Assembly: GCA_030592355.1 (NCBI GenBank)
Contig: JAUVJE010000013.1
Location: 1-20,244 of the forward strand
Reading direction: 5' to 3'
DNA length: 20,244 nucleotides
From: Clostridia bacterium
GTDB taxonomy: Bacteria > Bacillota > Clostridia > DUPQ01
Made by a program: the position numbers and the translations under genes. The notes under the pieces were generated by a model, which saw only the letters and a program-made list of their open reading frames with translations, made no database searches and was not told the origin of the DNA. Shown here one piece after another: positions 1 to 7,067 of this stretch (its first letter is position 1; each line of letters begins with the position of its first letter).

Positions 1-160
1 CTTGAGCGTAGTGTATGAGCAATACATGAGCGAGAGGAGAATCAAACAAAACGAAGCAAGTCTGATATATCTTTTTAAAAACCGCTGATTGACATAAATC
101 AATATCAGCGGTTTGAATAAATGTATATAGCAGACGATGACGAAAATTAACCCGTCAGGA
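1..160 (+). ncRNA. Structured non-coding RNA element, copy 1 (5' part outside window)
   Basis: This stretch has no plausible gene of its own but shares ordered blocks with the element at 16565-16878. The blocks are CTTGAG (1-6), a hairpin GTGTAT/ATACAT (11-16 with 22-27), AGCGA (29-33), AAACGAAGCAAGTCTGAT (49-66, three transitions from copy 2), TTTAAAAACC (74-83), a bulged hairpin (79-114), and a 3' block at 131-159 that matches copy 2 at about 23 of 29 positions and ends in GTCAGG. The first hairpin contains a G-U pair only if the + strand is transcribed, which favours + orientation. The multi-hairpin domain that copy 2 carries between AGCGA and AAACGAAG is replaced here by about 15 nt. The last few bases overlap the end of the convergent dehydrogenase gene. 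That it is an RNA is inferred from covariation between two copies; the family is not recognised. Confidence 0.55.
79..114 (-). terminator. Bulged hairpin with T-run, probable terminator of the dehydrogenase operon
   Basis: An 11-bp stem (79-89 with 104-114) is capped by a 3-bp stem (TGA 90-92 with TCA 99-101), a 6-nt loop and a 2-nt AT bulge (102-103). Read leftward it ends GGTTTTTAAA, a short T-run 40 bp past the SDR stop codon, so it can act as an intrinsic terminator for the leftward operon. Its architecture is copied exactly at 16800-16833, so it is probably also part of the RNA element. Confidence 0.6.
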
Positions 161-934
161 CATTTGCTGGCCGCCGGTGACGTTTATAGCCTGTCCCGTC
201 ATATAACTGCTCTCGTCAGATGCGAGAAATGTCATAAGGTTTGCCACATCTTCGTATTCGCAACCTTTTCTCATTGGAACTTGGTTCAGATATTTTTCAC
301 GAACTTCATCTTCGGTAATGCCTTGGTTGGCTGCATACTGTTTAAACAGGTTATTGGTCCACAAAGGTGAATTCAACAGGTTGCCCGGACATATTGCATT
401 AACTCTTATATTATCTGCAGCAAACTCCAGCGCCAGACTCTGGGTAAGTCCGATTCCGCCAAACTTTGAAGCTGCATAAGCGGAGTTTTTCTTAGAGCCT
501 TTCTTACCAGACTTACTGTTTATCTGTATTATTGATCCTTTTCCATTTTCAAGCATTTTTTTAGCAGCTGCTTTTGCGAATATAAAATATCCCACAAGGT
601 TTACATTCATTACGAATTGCCATTTTTTAACGTCAAAATCAGGAGTGGGGCCGGATATCAATATCGCTGCATTACTGACTGCGATATCCACCTTGCCGTA
701 TTTGTCGATGGCTACATTCATCAAAGCTTCTACATCTTCTTCAACGGTAACATCTACCTTAACCGCCACGCCGTCTGAAATGGTTCTTGCCACTTCTATT
801 GCCTTGTCTATATTAATATCCCCGATGACTACTTTGCATCCTTCATTATCAAGCCTTTTCGCAAGAGCCTCACCCAGTCCCTGGGCCGCGCCGGTTATAA
901 CAGCCACTTTTCCTTCAAGTCTTTTACAACTCAT
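155..934 (-). CDS. srlD: SDR oxidoreductase, sorbitol-6-phosphate 2-dehydrogenase (SrlD/SorD) type
   Basis: The 259-residue protein is a classical short-chain dehydrogenase that probably oxidises D-glucitol 6-phosphate to D-fructose 6-phosphate with NAD in the cytoplasm. The nucleotide-binding TGxxxGxG motif is TGAAQGLG (residues 14-21), SNAA (87-90) stands for the usual NNAG, and the catalytic set is Ser140 or Ser142, Tyr153 and Lys157. From memory of E. coli SrlD, the stretches IIQINSKSGKKGSK, KFGGIGLTQSLAL, GNLLNSP and TGQAINVTGGQ match that subfamily closely, more than acetoin/butanediol dehydrogenases. It starts at ATG 934 after TAGGAGG, 11 nt beyond the DeoR gene, and is the last gene of the E2-E3-E1-regulator operon. 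With the SorE-type reductase at 8608-9858 it would complete conversion of L-sorbose 1-phosphate to fructose 6-phosphate. Family assignment is secure; the exact substrate is inferred. Confidence 0.85.
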   Translation of the reverse strand: MSCKRLEGKVAVITGAAQGLGEALAKRLDNEGCKVVIGDINIDKAIEVARTISDGVAVKVDVTVEEDVEALMNVAIDKYGKVDIAVSNAAILISGPTPDFDVKKWQFVMNVNLVGYFIFAKAAAKKMLENGKGSIIQINSKSGKKGSKKNSAYAASKFGGIGLTQSLALEFAADNIRVNAICPGNLLNSPLWTNNLFKQYAANQGITEDEVREKYLNQVPMRKGCEYEDVANLMTFLASDESSYMTGQAINVTGGQQMS

Positions 935-945
935 TATAATTCCTC

Positions 946-1704
946 CTATACAAGTTCTACGCCGAACTCTTTACATTTATCACTTATTTGACTACCGGGC
1001 TCCCTGTCGCATACCCAGTAATCAATATCTTCCAACGATGCGAAAGTAAAAGTCAAATCCTTGTCTATCTTACTGCAATCCATGAGCATTACCACTTTTT
1101 TTGCCTTTGACAGAACCTTCTGTTTTAAAAGGCATTCATACCTGTTTGATACAGTGAACCCCTTATCCGGAGAAAATCCCGATGCCGACATAATTGCTAC
1201 ATCGATATTGAAGGCATCAATCATTAAAAGTGCATCCGGTCCGGAACAGGACAATGTGTTCTTGTTTACTGCGCCTCCAAGCTGCATTACCGAATGTGCA
1301 GTAGATGAAAGCTTAAGCGCCGTGTTTACGGCACTTGTTATAAACGTACATCCTTCTCCTTCGACTAGTTTTGATAAACCCATGACCGTGCTTCCGGCGT
1401 CCAGATAAATGGAACGGCCCTTTTCTATGAAGCGTATTGCTTTGGCTGCAATGCCGGTCTTTGCCACAACACCTTCTCTGGCACGTTTCGAATACTCATT
1501 TTCCTGTCCATCGGGCATATCAATTTTATTAGTGCTTACCGCCCCTCCGTGAGTCCTTATGGCATACCCCTCGTTCTCAAGAAGACTCAAGTCTCTGCGC
1601 AGCGTCATTTCGGACATATCGGGAAATACTTTCCTCAAGTGCTGAAGATGAACTTCGCCTGCGGACTCCAGCATCTTTTTTATTTGCTGCTGTCTGCCAT
1701 TCAT
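946..1704 (-). CDS. DeoR-family transcriptional regulator (sugar-phosphate responsive type)
   Basis: The 252-residue protein has the two-part DeoR layout. An N-terminal winged helix-turn-helix (about residues 5-57) contains MSEMTLRRDLSLLENEGYAI followed by THGGAV. A C-terminal phosphosugar-sensing domain includes LDAGST (101-106), the typical ligand-binding loop. Known relatives repress sugar or sugar-alcohol operons and are released by a phosphorylated intermediate. The start at ATG 1704 lies 2 nt from the E1 stop codon, and the GGAG Shine-Dalgarno sits inside the last E1 codons, so translation is probably coupled. Its place between the E1 and SrlD-like genes suggests it controls this operon, perhaps with the sorE unit, sensing a hexitol or ketose phosphate. 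Target sites are unproven; the inverted repeat at 6972-7010 and the 41-bp repeats at 9923-10035 are candidates. Confidence 0.85.
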   Translation of the reverse strand: MNGRQQQIKKMLESAGEVHLQHLRKVFPDMSEMTLRRDLSLLENEGYAIRTHGGAVSTNKIDMPDGQENEYSKRAREGVVAKTGIAAKAIRFIEKGRSIYLDAGSTVMGLSKLVEGEGCTFITSAVNTALKLSSTAHSVMQLGGAVNKNTLSCSGPDALLMIDAFNIDVAIMSASGFSPDKGFTVSNRYECLLKQKVLSKAKKVVMLMDCSKIDKDLTFTFASLEDIDYWVCDREPGSQISDKCKEFGVELV

Positions 1705-1706
1705 GA

Positions 1707-4169
1707 TTATACTCCGTATTTATTTAGTCTGATTTGTTCCGTCTCGGTAAAATTCTGCGTTGAAACATGTCCTTTCAACGGAACTATTTTTTGATGTATC
1801 GCATCAATTATCCAGCCTGGCTGCGGGAAAAAATACTTTTCATATTCCTGCGCCGGTGTAATCCAGTTTCTTGCGCCGACAACCACGGGCGGAGCATCAA
1901 GGTAATCAAATGCCAGTTCGCTGATTGTCTGAGCCATATCCTTAAGATGCGAACCTCTTTCGCAAGCATCGCTGGAAAGAATTATCCTTCCGGTTTTCTT
2001 AACTGATTCAATTACTTTTTCATAATTGAACGGAACAATGCTTCTGGCATCAATGACTTCGGCGGACATACCATATGTTTTTTCCAGTTCATCCGCGGCT
2101 TCAAGTGCTTTATAGAGGGTTGCGCCGATGGTGAGTATTGTCACATCAGATCCCTTTCTCTTAATATCGGGTTCACCGATTGGTATTTCGTAATATCCTT
2201 TTGGAACTCCGGTTTCAACAAATTCCTCTCCCTTGTCGTATATTCTCTGGCTTTCAAAGAATATAACAGGATCGGTTCCCATCAGAGCTGAATTCATCAG
2301 TCCTTTGGCATCATATGGCGTAACCGGGAAAACAACCTTGAGTCCGGGAACATGGGCAACCAGACTTGTCCAGTCCTGCGAATGCTGTGCACCGTATTTA
2401 GATCCGACAGAAACCCTGACAACTATGGGCATTTTTAATACACCGGCACTCATAGCCTGCCATTTTGGCAACTGGTTGAATACTTCATCACCTGCTCTGC
2501 CGAGAAAATCGCAGTACATCAATTCAACGATTGCCCTTCCCCCGCACATTCCGTAGCCTACGGCAGTACCTACTATAGCCGCTTCACTTATGGATGAGTT
2601 GAATAACCTGTTGTATGGAAGAGCTTCGGTGAGTCCTCTGTATACAGCAAAAGCTCCGCCCCAGTCCCTGTTTTCCTCACCATATGCAACGAGGGTAGGG
2701 TCTGTGTGAAATTTATGCGCAATTGCTTCAAAAAGGGCATCCCTTATCTGGAATGTTTTATTCTTGGAAACCGGTTTGCCATCCTTGAATGCATATCTTT
2801 CCTTTCGGGCAATCTGCACAGCTCTTGGGTTTTCTTCATAAGGCATATTGACCTGTGCTTCCCTATCTTCCATCTTCTCTATTTTCTGATTAGAGAACAT
2901 AAGCTTTTCAATTGCTCCGCTATTCCCAACCAGATCCATCCTGGGTGAGATTTCATCATTGATTGCCATCTTCATAACTTTGGTAATGAGTTCACTTGTT
3001 GAATTAAGAATGGTTTCAAATACAGAATCGTCCGCCACACCTGAGTCGACCAGAGCTTTTCTGTATGTAATGAGTGAATCCTGAGCGGCCCACGCATCTA
3101 TTTCCTCTCTGCTTCTATATGCCGATGCATCAGACGGGGAGTGGCCTGACACCCTGTAAGTAATGGTATCAAGAAGAACAGGGCCCTTTTTCTCTTCGAG
3201 AATTTTCTTTTTCCTTCTGATGGCATCTATGACCGCGAGAGGGTTATATCCGTCAATTCTTTCAGAATGCATCTGTTCGGGATTGACACCTGCCCCAAAA
3301 CGTGCAAGGAATTCATATCCCATGGTTTCGCCGTTTGTCTGCCCGCCCATGCCGTATTGGTTGTTAAAAAAGTTGAAAATAATCGGCAATCCGCCTTTAT
3401 ATTCGCCTTCCCATAGTCTTTTGAATTGGTCCATGGAAGCAAAGCACATGCCTTCCCAAACAGGTCCGCATCCGAGGGATGCATCTCCGATATTAGCTAT
3501 TACAATACCACTTTTGCGATTTACTTTTTTGTAGAGCGCAGCACCGGTCGCTATATCTGCTGAACCGCCTACAATCGCATTGTTTGGGTAGATTCCAAAA
3601 GGAGTGAAAAATGCGTGCATTGAGCCTCCAAGCCCCCTGTGAAAACCGGTTTCACGTGCGAAAATCTCGGCCAATGTTCCATATATGAGAAAATCCTTTG
3701 CCAGTTCTTTAACGCTGTTTTGATCCGCCTGCACTATTTTTAATATGGTTCCGTCGAAATATTTTTCCATGATATCCATAAGGTTCTTGTCCGATAATTT
3801 CTGAATCGCCGACAATCCCTTTGCAATGATTTCACCATGGCTTCTATGTGAACCAAAAATATAGTCATTGGCATCCAAAAGATACGCCTGGCCTACCGAA
3901 GAGGCTTCCTGACCTATAGACAGATGCGCCGGACCGGGATGGGTGTACTCGATGCCATTGTACTGGCCCGTAGTCTTGATGGCATTTAACATACTCTCAA
4001 ATTCTCTGATGATGGACATGTCACGGTATATGCGCATAAAATCATCGGATGAAAAGTTTTCTTTTTCGTCTTTTACGGATTTTGAATATTGGTTTACGGG
4101 AATATTTTTAAATTTAATTTCCCCGCTTTTTCTGATCTCCATAGGATCAATATATTGTGTTCTGGGCAT
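1707..4169 (-). CDS. Fused alpha-beta E1 component of a 2-oxo-acid/acetoin-type dehydrogenase complex
   Basis: The 820-residue protein joins E1 alpha (about 40-440) and E1 beta (about 465-810) in one chain. It would carry out thiamine-diphosphate-dependent decarboxylation or cleavage of the substrate and transfer the acyl group to the lipoyl arm of E2. Alpha signatures are HRSHG (108-112), GGSMH (181-185), the TPP motif GDA (228-230) to NN (269-270), and RVSGHSPSDASAYR (339-352). Beta signatures are YGEENRDWGG, SSISEAAIVG and the His of QHSQDW. Two stretches exceed usual E1 alpha length: roughly 40 extra residues between HRSHG and GGSMH, and extra residues between the TPP half-motifs (38 residues, against about 24-30 usually). 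ATG 4169 follows AAGGAG, 14 nt after the E3 stop. Substrate (pyruvate, branched 2-oxo acid, acetoin or a sugar-derived compound) cannot be decided; the E1 class is clear. Confidence 0.9.
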   Translation of the reverse strand: MPRTQYIDPMEIRKSGEIKFKNIPVNQYSKSVKDEKENFSSDDFMRIYRDMSIIREFESMLNAIKTTGQYNGIEYTHPGPAHLSIGQEASSVGQAYLLDANDYIFGSHRSHGEIIAKGLSAIQKLSDKNLMDIMEKYFDGTILKIVQADQNSVKELAKDFLIYGTLAEIFARETGFHRGLGGSMHAFFTPFGIYPNNAIVGGSADIATGAALYKKVNRKSGIVIANIGDASLGCGPVWEGMCFASMDQFKRLWEGEYKGGLPIIFNFFNNQYGMGGQTNGETMGYEFLARFGAGVNPEQMHSERIDGYNPLAVIDAIRRKKKILEEKKGPVLLDTITYRVSGHSPSDASAYRSREEIDAWAAQDSLITYRKALVDSGVADDSVFETILNSTSELITKVMKMAINDEISPRMDLVGNSGAIEKLMFSNQKIEKMEDREAQVNMPYEENPRAVQIARKERYAFKDGKPVSKNKTFQIRDALFEAIAHKFHTDPTLVAYGEENRDWGGAFAVYRGLTEALPYNRLFNSSISEAAIVGTAVGYGMCGGRAIVELMYCDFLGRAGDEVFNQLPKWQAMSAGVLKMPIVVRVSVGSKYGAQHSQDWTSLVAHVPGLKVVFPVTPYDAKGLMNSALMGTDPVIFFESQRIYDKGEEFVETGVPKGYYEIPIGEPDIKRKGSDVTILTIGATLYKALEAADELEKTYGMSAEVIDARSIVPFNYEKVIESVKKTGRIILSSDACERGSHLKDMAQTISELAFDYLDAPPVVVGARNWITPAQEYEKYFFPQPGWIIDAIHQKIVPLKGHVSTQNFTETEQIRLNKYGV

Positions 4170-4183
4170 TTATTTGCTCCTTT

Positions 4184-5551
4184 CTAAAACGCGAATAATG
4201 CTTCTCTGATAACTTCACACACCGTAGGGTGGGGAAATACGATTTCCTTGATGTCGTTAACTGTCATTTCCATTTCAATCATGAATGACGCGCCGTAAAT
4301 GAATTCGCTTGAATAGTTTCCTATGGCGGACACGCCTATCACTTTCCTATATTTTTTATCTACCAGCACCTTGCATATTCCGTTGCCTCCTTCGTTTTCT
4401 GCAACATATCGTCCGGAATATCTCATGGTGATATTGGCGCACTCATAATCAATGCCCTTCTGCTTTGCGGTTTCTTCGGTTTCGCCAACGCTTGCGACTT
4501 CGGGGTTTGTGTATATGACAGACGGAATAGCCGTGTAGCGCATTCTGTCTTTTTGTCCCAGAATGTTGTTAATGCACACCTCCGCTTCTCTGTAAGCGGT
4601 ATGAGCCAGCATGGATTTGCCATTGACATCACCAGCCGCATAAACCTCCGCAATATTTGTCATCCCTTTATCATCAGTGATTATTGCTCCCCGTTCAGTG
4701 AGTTCAACGCCTATATTCTCGATTCCAACACCTGTTGTAAGGGGACGTCTTCCTATGCTGACGAGTACTTTATCCGCTGCGATTTCAACAACGTCACCAT
4801 CTTTTTCATAGATGACGCTTTTTGATGTAAATTTAACCACCTTGGACTTCAGGTTGAATTTTATACCTTTTTTCTCGTAATTTTTCATGAGGATGCCTGA
4901 AATTTCTATATCAGTCATACCAGCTATCCTGTCCAGCATTTCAATTACAGTTACTTCACTGCCTACGCTATTGTAGTACGACGCCATCTCAAGTCCGATT
5001 ACCCCCCCGCCCACAACAACAAGTTTTTCCGGAATTTCAATCAATTCAAGAACTTCCCTGTTGGTCATTGCGAAACCGTTTTCGTATGCTTCCTTCAGCC
5101 CTTCGATAGGTGGCATTATCGGAACAGAACCCGTGCATATCATAAGCCTGCTGCCGATATAGATGCTGTCATTGCAACTGATATTGAACCCTTCGGCACT
5201 GCGTTTTTCTATATGCGCTTCCCCTTCTATAACTTCTACTTTATTTTTTTTCAACGCGCCTTTTACACCGGCGACCAGTGTTTTGACAACTTTTTTCTTT
5301 CTTTTAATAACGACTTCCTGGTCAATGGAAGCTCCTTTGAAGGTAACTCCGTATTTTGATCCGGTTTTTGCGTAATCAAATATCTTAGCGGAGTACAAAA
5401 GAGCTTTTGAAGGTATGCACCCTTCATTCAGGCAGACGCCGCCGATATTACTTTTTTCAAAGAGAATGGTTTTAAGCCCTGCGTGTCCCGCGCGTTCCGC
5501 CGCTAGGTATCCAGCAGGTCCGCCTCCGATTATCATTAAATCATATTTCAT
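4184..5551 (-). CDS. lpdA: Dihydrolipoyl dehydrogenase (E3)
   Basis: The 455-residue flavoprotein reoxidises the dihydrolipoyl arm of E2 and passes electrons through FAD to NAD. It shows the FAD-binding IIGGGPAGYLAA at the N-terminus, the redox-active disulfide in GGVCLNEGCIPSK (Cys40 and Cys45), an NAD-binding VVVGGGVIGLEMA, and a second FAD motif VYAAGDVNG. The C-terminal dyad HPTVCE supplies the catalytic His441 and Glu446. Length is near the family norm. Its ATG lies 9 nt after the E2 stop, with AGGAGG in that gap, and 14 nt separate it from E1, so E2-E3-E1 are one transcriptional unit and E3 probably serves this complex specifically. No lipoyl domain is fused to it. Confidence 0.95.
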   Translation of the reverse strand: MKYDLMIIGGGPAGYLAAERAGHAGLKTILFEKSNIGGVCLNEGCIPSKALLYSAKIFDYAKTGSKYGVTFKGASIDQEVVIKRKKKVVKTLVAGVKGALKKNKVEVIEGEAHIEKRSAEGFNISCNDSIYIGSRLMICTGSVPIMPPIEGLKEAYENGFAMTNREVLELIEIPEKLVVVGGGVIGLEMASYYNSVGSEVTVIEMLDRIAGMTDIEISGILMKNYEKKGIKFNLKSKVVKFTSKSVIYEKDGDVVEIAADKVLVSIGRRPLTTGVGIENIGVELTERGAIITDDKGMTNIAEVYAAGDVNGKSMLAHTAYREAEVCINNILGQKDRMRYTAIPSVIYTNPEVASVGETEETAKQKGIDYECANITMRYSGRYVAENEGGNGICKVLVDKKYRKVIGVSAIGNYSSEFIYGASFMIEMEMTVNDIKEIVFPHPTVCEVIREALFAF

Positions 5552-5560
5552 TACAACCTC

Positions 5561-6880
5561 CTACGCCAACAGCATAACTTCGAAATTTTCGAGGTTATTG
5601 CATAGGTCTTTCAAAAATCTGGCGGCCGGGGCGCCGTCTACCGCCATGTGATTGATTGTCAGGGATAATCCCATAGAAGGGTATGCCGTGATGTTTCCAT
5701 TTATTTCTTTGACCTTGGTCGTAATTCCGCATATGCCGAGTATTGCCGTCTGAGGCGGGTTTATAACCGGGGTAAATGTCTCTACCCCCAATGCCCCCAG
5801 ATTAGTTATTGTAAATGTTCCGCCCTGCAGCAGGTCCGGATTGATTGTGCCGGATTTGCTCTGCACAGCGATTTCTTTTGTTTTTACGCTAAGTTCAGAT
5901 AAAGTCATCCTATCACTGTAGAAAAGGGTCGGCACCATAAGCCCTCTGTCCGTATCCACTGCAACACCCATGTGCACGGTATTGAATCTTCGTATCGTAT
6001 TGTCAGTAAAATGTGCATTAAGATCTTTATGATTAATGAGAGTTTTGGCAGTTATAAATACAACAAGGTCGCCTAAAGTAATATTAGGGAGCCCCAGTTC
6101 TTCGCCTTTTGCTTTAATACTTTTACGGAACTTCATTATTGCGCCGGCGTCAAAAGACATATTGATTGTAAGCTGCGCCATTGAAGCCAGTGAATTGTGC
6201 ATGGTTTTTGCAATTACTTTTCTGATATTAGGAAGTTTTTCATCTTCATATTCCATAAAGTCCGGAAGCGCTTCGCCTTTTTCAATATCAGAAGCTGTAA
6301 TTCTTCCTCCTATACCGCTTCCTTTGTAATTCGTGCCGCTGACATATGAAGGAGTCGCTGCCTTTGTTACAAGCGGACCTGTTTTTTCAAGCTTAATTAT
6401 ATCTCTTTCAATTATACGGTTATTCGGACCTGTTGCAATTGAATAAGCTGCATCAACACCCGATTTTTCAGCACGGTTTTTAGCCCTTGGTGAAATTTTA
6501 GTTATTCCGCCTTCTGATGCCGCCGTCTTAACACCGGCAGGTTTTTTTACAATCATTTCTTCAATCGTAGGCTTCTCATCAACCGCAGGAATATTTGGAG
6601 CTTTTGCCACAGCTTCCGGCATTAATTCAGAAATATCCTCTCCCTCATTGCCAATAACGCACATATTGGTCAACACCGGCACATCATCGTCCTCTTTATA
6701 AAATACTTCCAACAGAATTCCTGCTACGCTTGCTTCTTCATCGAAAGTAGCTTTATCAGTTTCATATGTAAATAAAATATCCCCTACGGCTACGGCATCT
6801 CCCTTTTTCTTATGCCATTTTGAGACGATACAGCTTTCAACCGTATTCCCCTGCCTGGGCATTATTATCGCAGTTGCCAT
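5561..6880 (-). CDS. Dihydrolipoamide acyltransferase (E2) of the 2-oxo-acid dehydrogenase complex
   Basis: The 439-residue core protein carries one N-terminal lipoyl domain (about 1-80; the lipoylated lysine is Lys43 in YETDKATFD), a peripheral-subunit-binding domain (about 124-165, starting ISPRAKNRAEKSGVD) and a C-terminal catalytic domain (about 205-435). The catalytic motif HMAVDG gives His411 and Asp415. A second short piece resembling the end of a binding domain (GSGIGGRITASDIEKG, about 187-202) precedes the catalytic domain. It is the first gene of the operon, downstream of the promoter at 6930-6958, so the order is E2-E3-E1 rather than the common E1-E2-E3. ATG 6880 follows GAAAGGGG. 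Acyl-group specificity (acetyl or branched-chain) is not predictable here. Confidence 0.93.
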   Translation of the reverse strand: MATAIIMPRQGNTVESCIVSKWHKKKGDAVAVGDILFTYETDKATFDEEASVAGILLEVFYKEDDDVPVLTNMCVIGNEGEDISELMPEAVAKAPNIPAVDEKPTIEEMIVKKPAGVKTAASEGGITKISPRAKNRAEKSGVDAAYSIATGPNNRIIERDIIKLEKTGPLVTKAATPSYVSGTNYKGSGIGGRITASDIEKGEALPDFMEYEDEKLPNIRKVIAKTMHNSLASMAQLTINMSFDAGAIMKFRKSIKAKGEELGLPNITLGDLVVFITAKTLINHKDLNAHFTDNTIRRFNTVHMGVAVDTDRGLMVPTLFYSDRMTLSELSVKTKEIAVQSKSGTINPDLLQGGTFTITNLGALGVETFTPVINPPQTAILGICGITTKVKEINGNITAYPSMGLSLTINHMAVDGAPAARFLKDLCNNLENFEVMLLA

Positions 6881-6929
6881 TTCGAACCCCTTTCTAACAA
6901 AAATGATAGTTTCTTACTTTGTGTGTTAG

Positions 6930-6958
6930 ATTCTACCATCGACACTCTTATATGTCAA
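6930..6958 (-). promoter_or_regulatory. Sigma-A promoter of the E2-E3-E1-deoR-srlD operon
   Basis: Read leftward, TTGACA (6953-6958) and TAGAAT (6930-6935) are separated by exactly 17 bp, one mismatch from consensus overall. The -10 is 49 bp upstream of the E2 start codon. This is the only strong promoter found for the five-gene operon. Confidence 0.8.
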
Positions 6959-6971
6959 CCTACAGACTCCC

Positions 6972-7010
6972 AAAAGTGGAAAAACAGCGGAGGGATGATT
7001 TTCCACTTTT
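6972..7010. promoter_or_regulatory. Perfect 12-bp inverted repeat upstream of the operon promoter
   Basis: AAAAGTGGAAAA (6972-6983) and TTTTCCACTTTT (6999-7010) form perfect arms around a 15-bp centre. The right end is 14 bp upstream of the -35 box of the E2 operon and the left end is close to the terminator of the neighbouring gene. Position fits an operator or activator site; arm spacing of about two and a half helical turns fits dimers or a looped pair. A read-through hairpin is the alternative. Confidence 0.5.
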
Positions 7011-7018
7011 AGGGTAAA

Positions 7019-7044
7019 AGAAAAGGCGCATACGCGCCTTTTCT
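7019..7044 (-). terminator. Intrinsic terminator of the disulfide reductase-family gene
   Basis: An 11-bp stem (7019-7029 with 7034-7044; core AAAAGGCGC/GCGCCTTTT) has a 4-nt loop and, read leftward, is followed by CTTTT. It starts 24 bp past the stop codon at 7068. Confidence 0.85.
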
Positions 7045-7067
7045 GAAAATTTGAAAATATCATGCAT

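Noticed and set aside
155..934. Acetoin/2,3-butanediol dehydrogenase as identity of the SDR, which would fit an acetoin dehydrogenase cluster.
   Set aside because: Subfamily stretches such as IIQINSKSGKKGSK and GNLLNSP match SrlD-type sorbitol-6-phosphate dehydrogenases instead.
1707..4169. The fused E1 as an assembly or sequencing artefact joining separate alpha and beta genes.
   Set aside because: The frame is continuous through a linker of plausible length with no vestigial stop, start or Shine-Dalgarno site needed, and fused E1 proteins are known.
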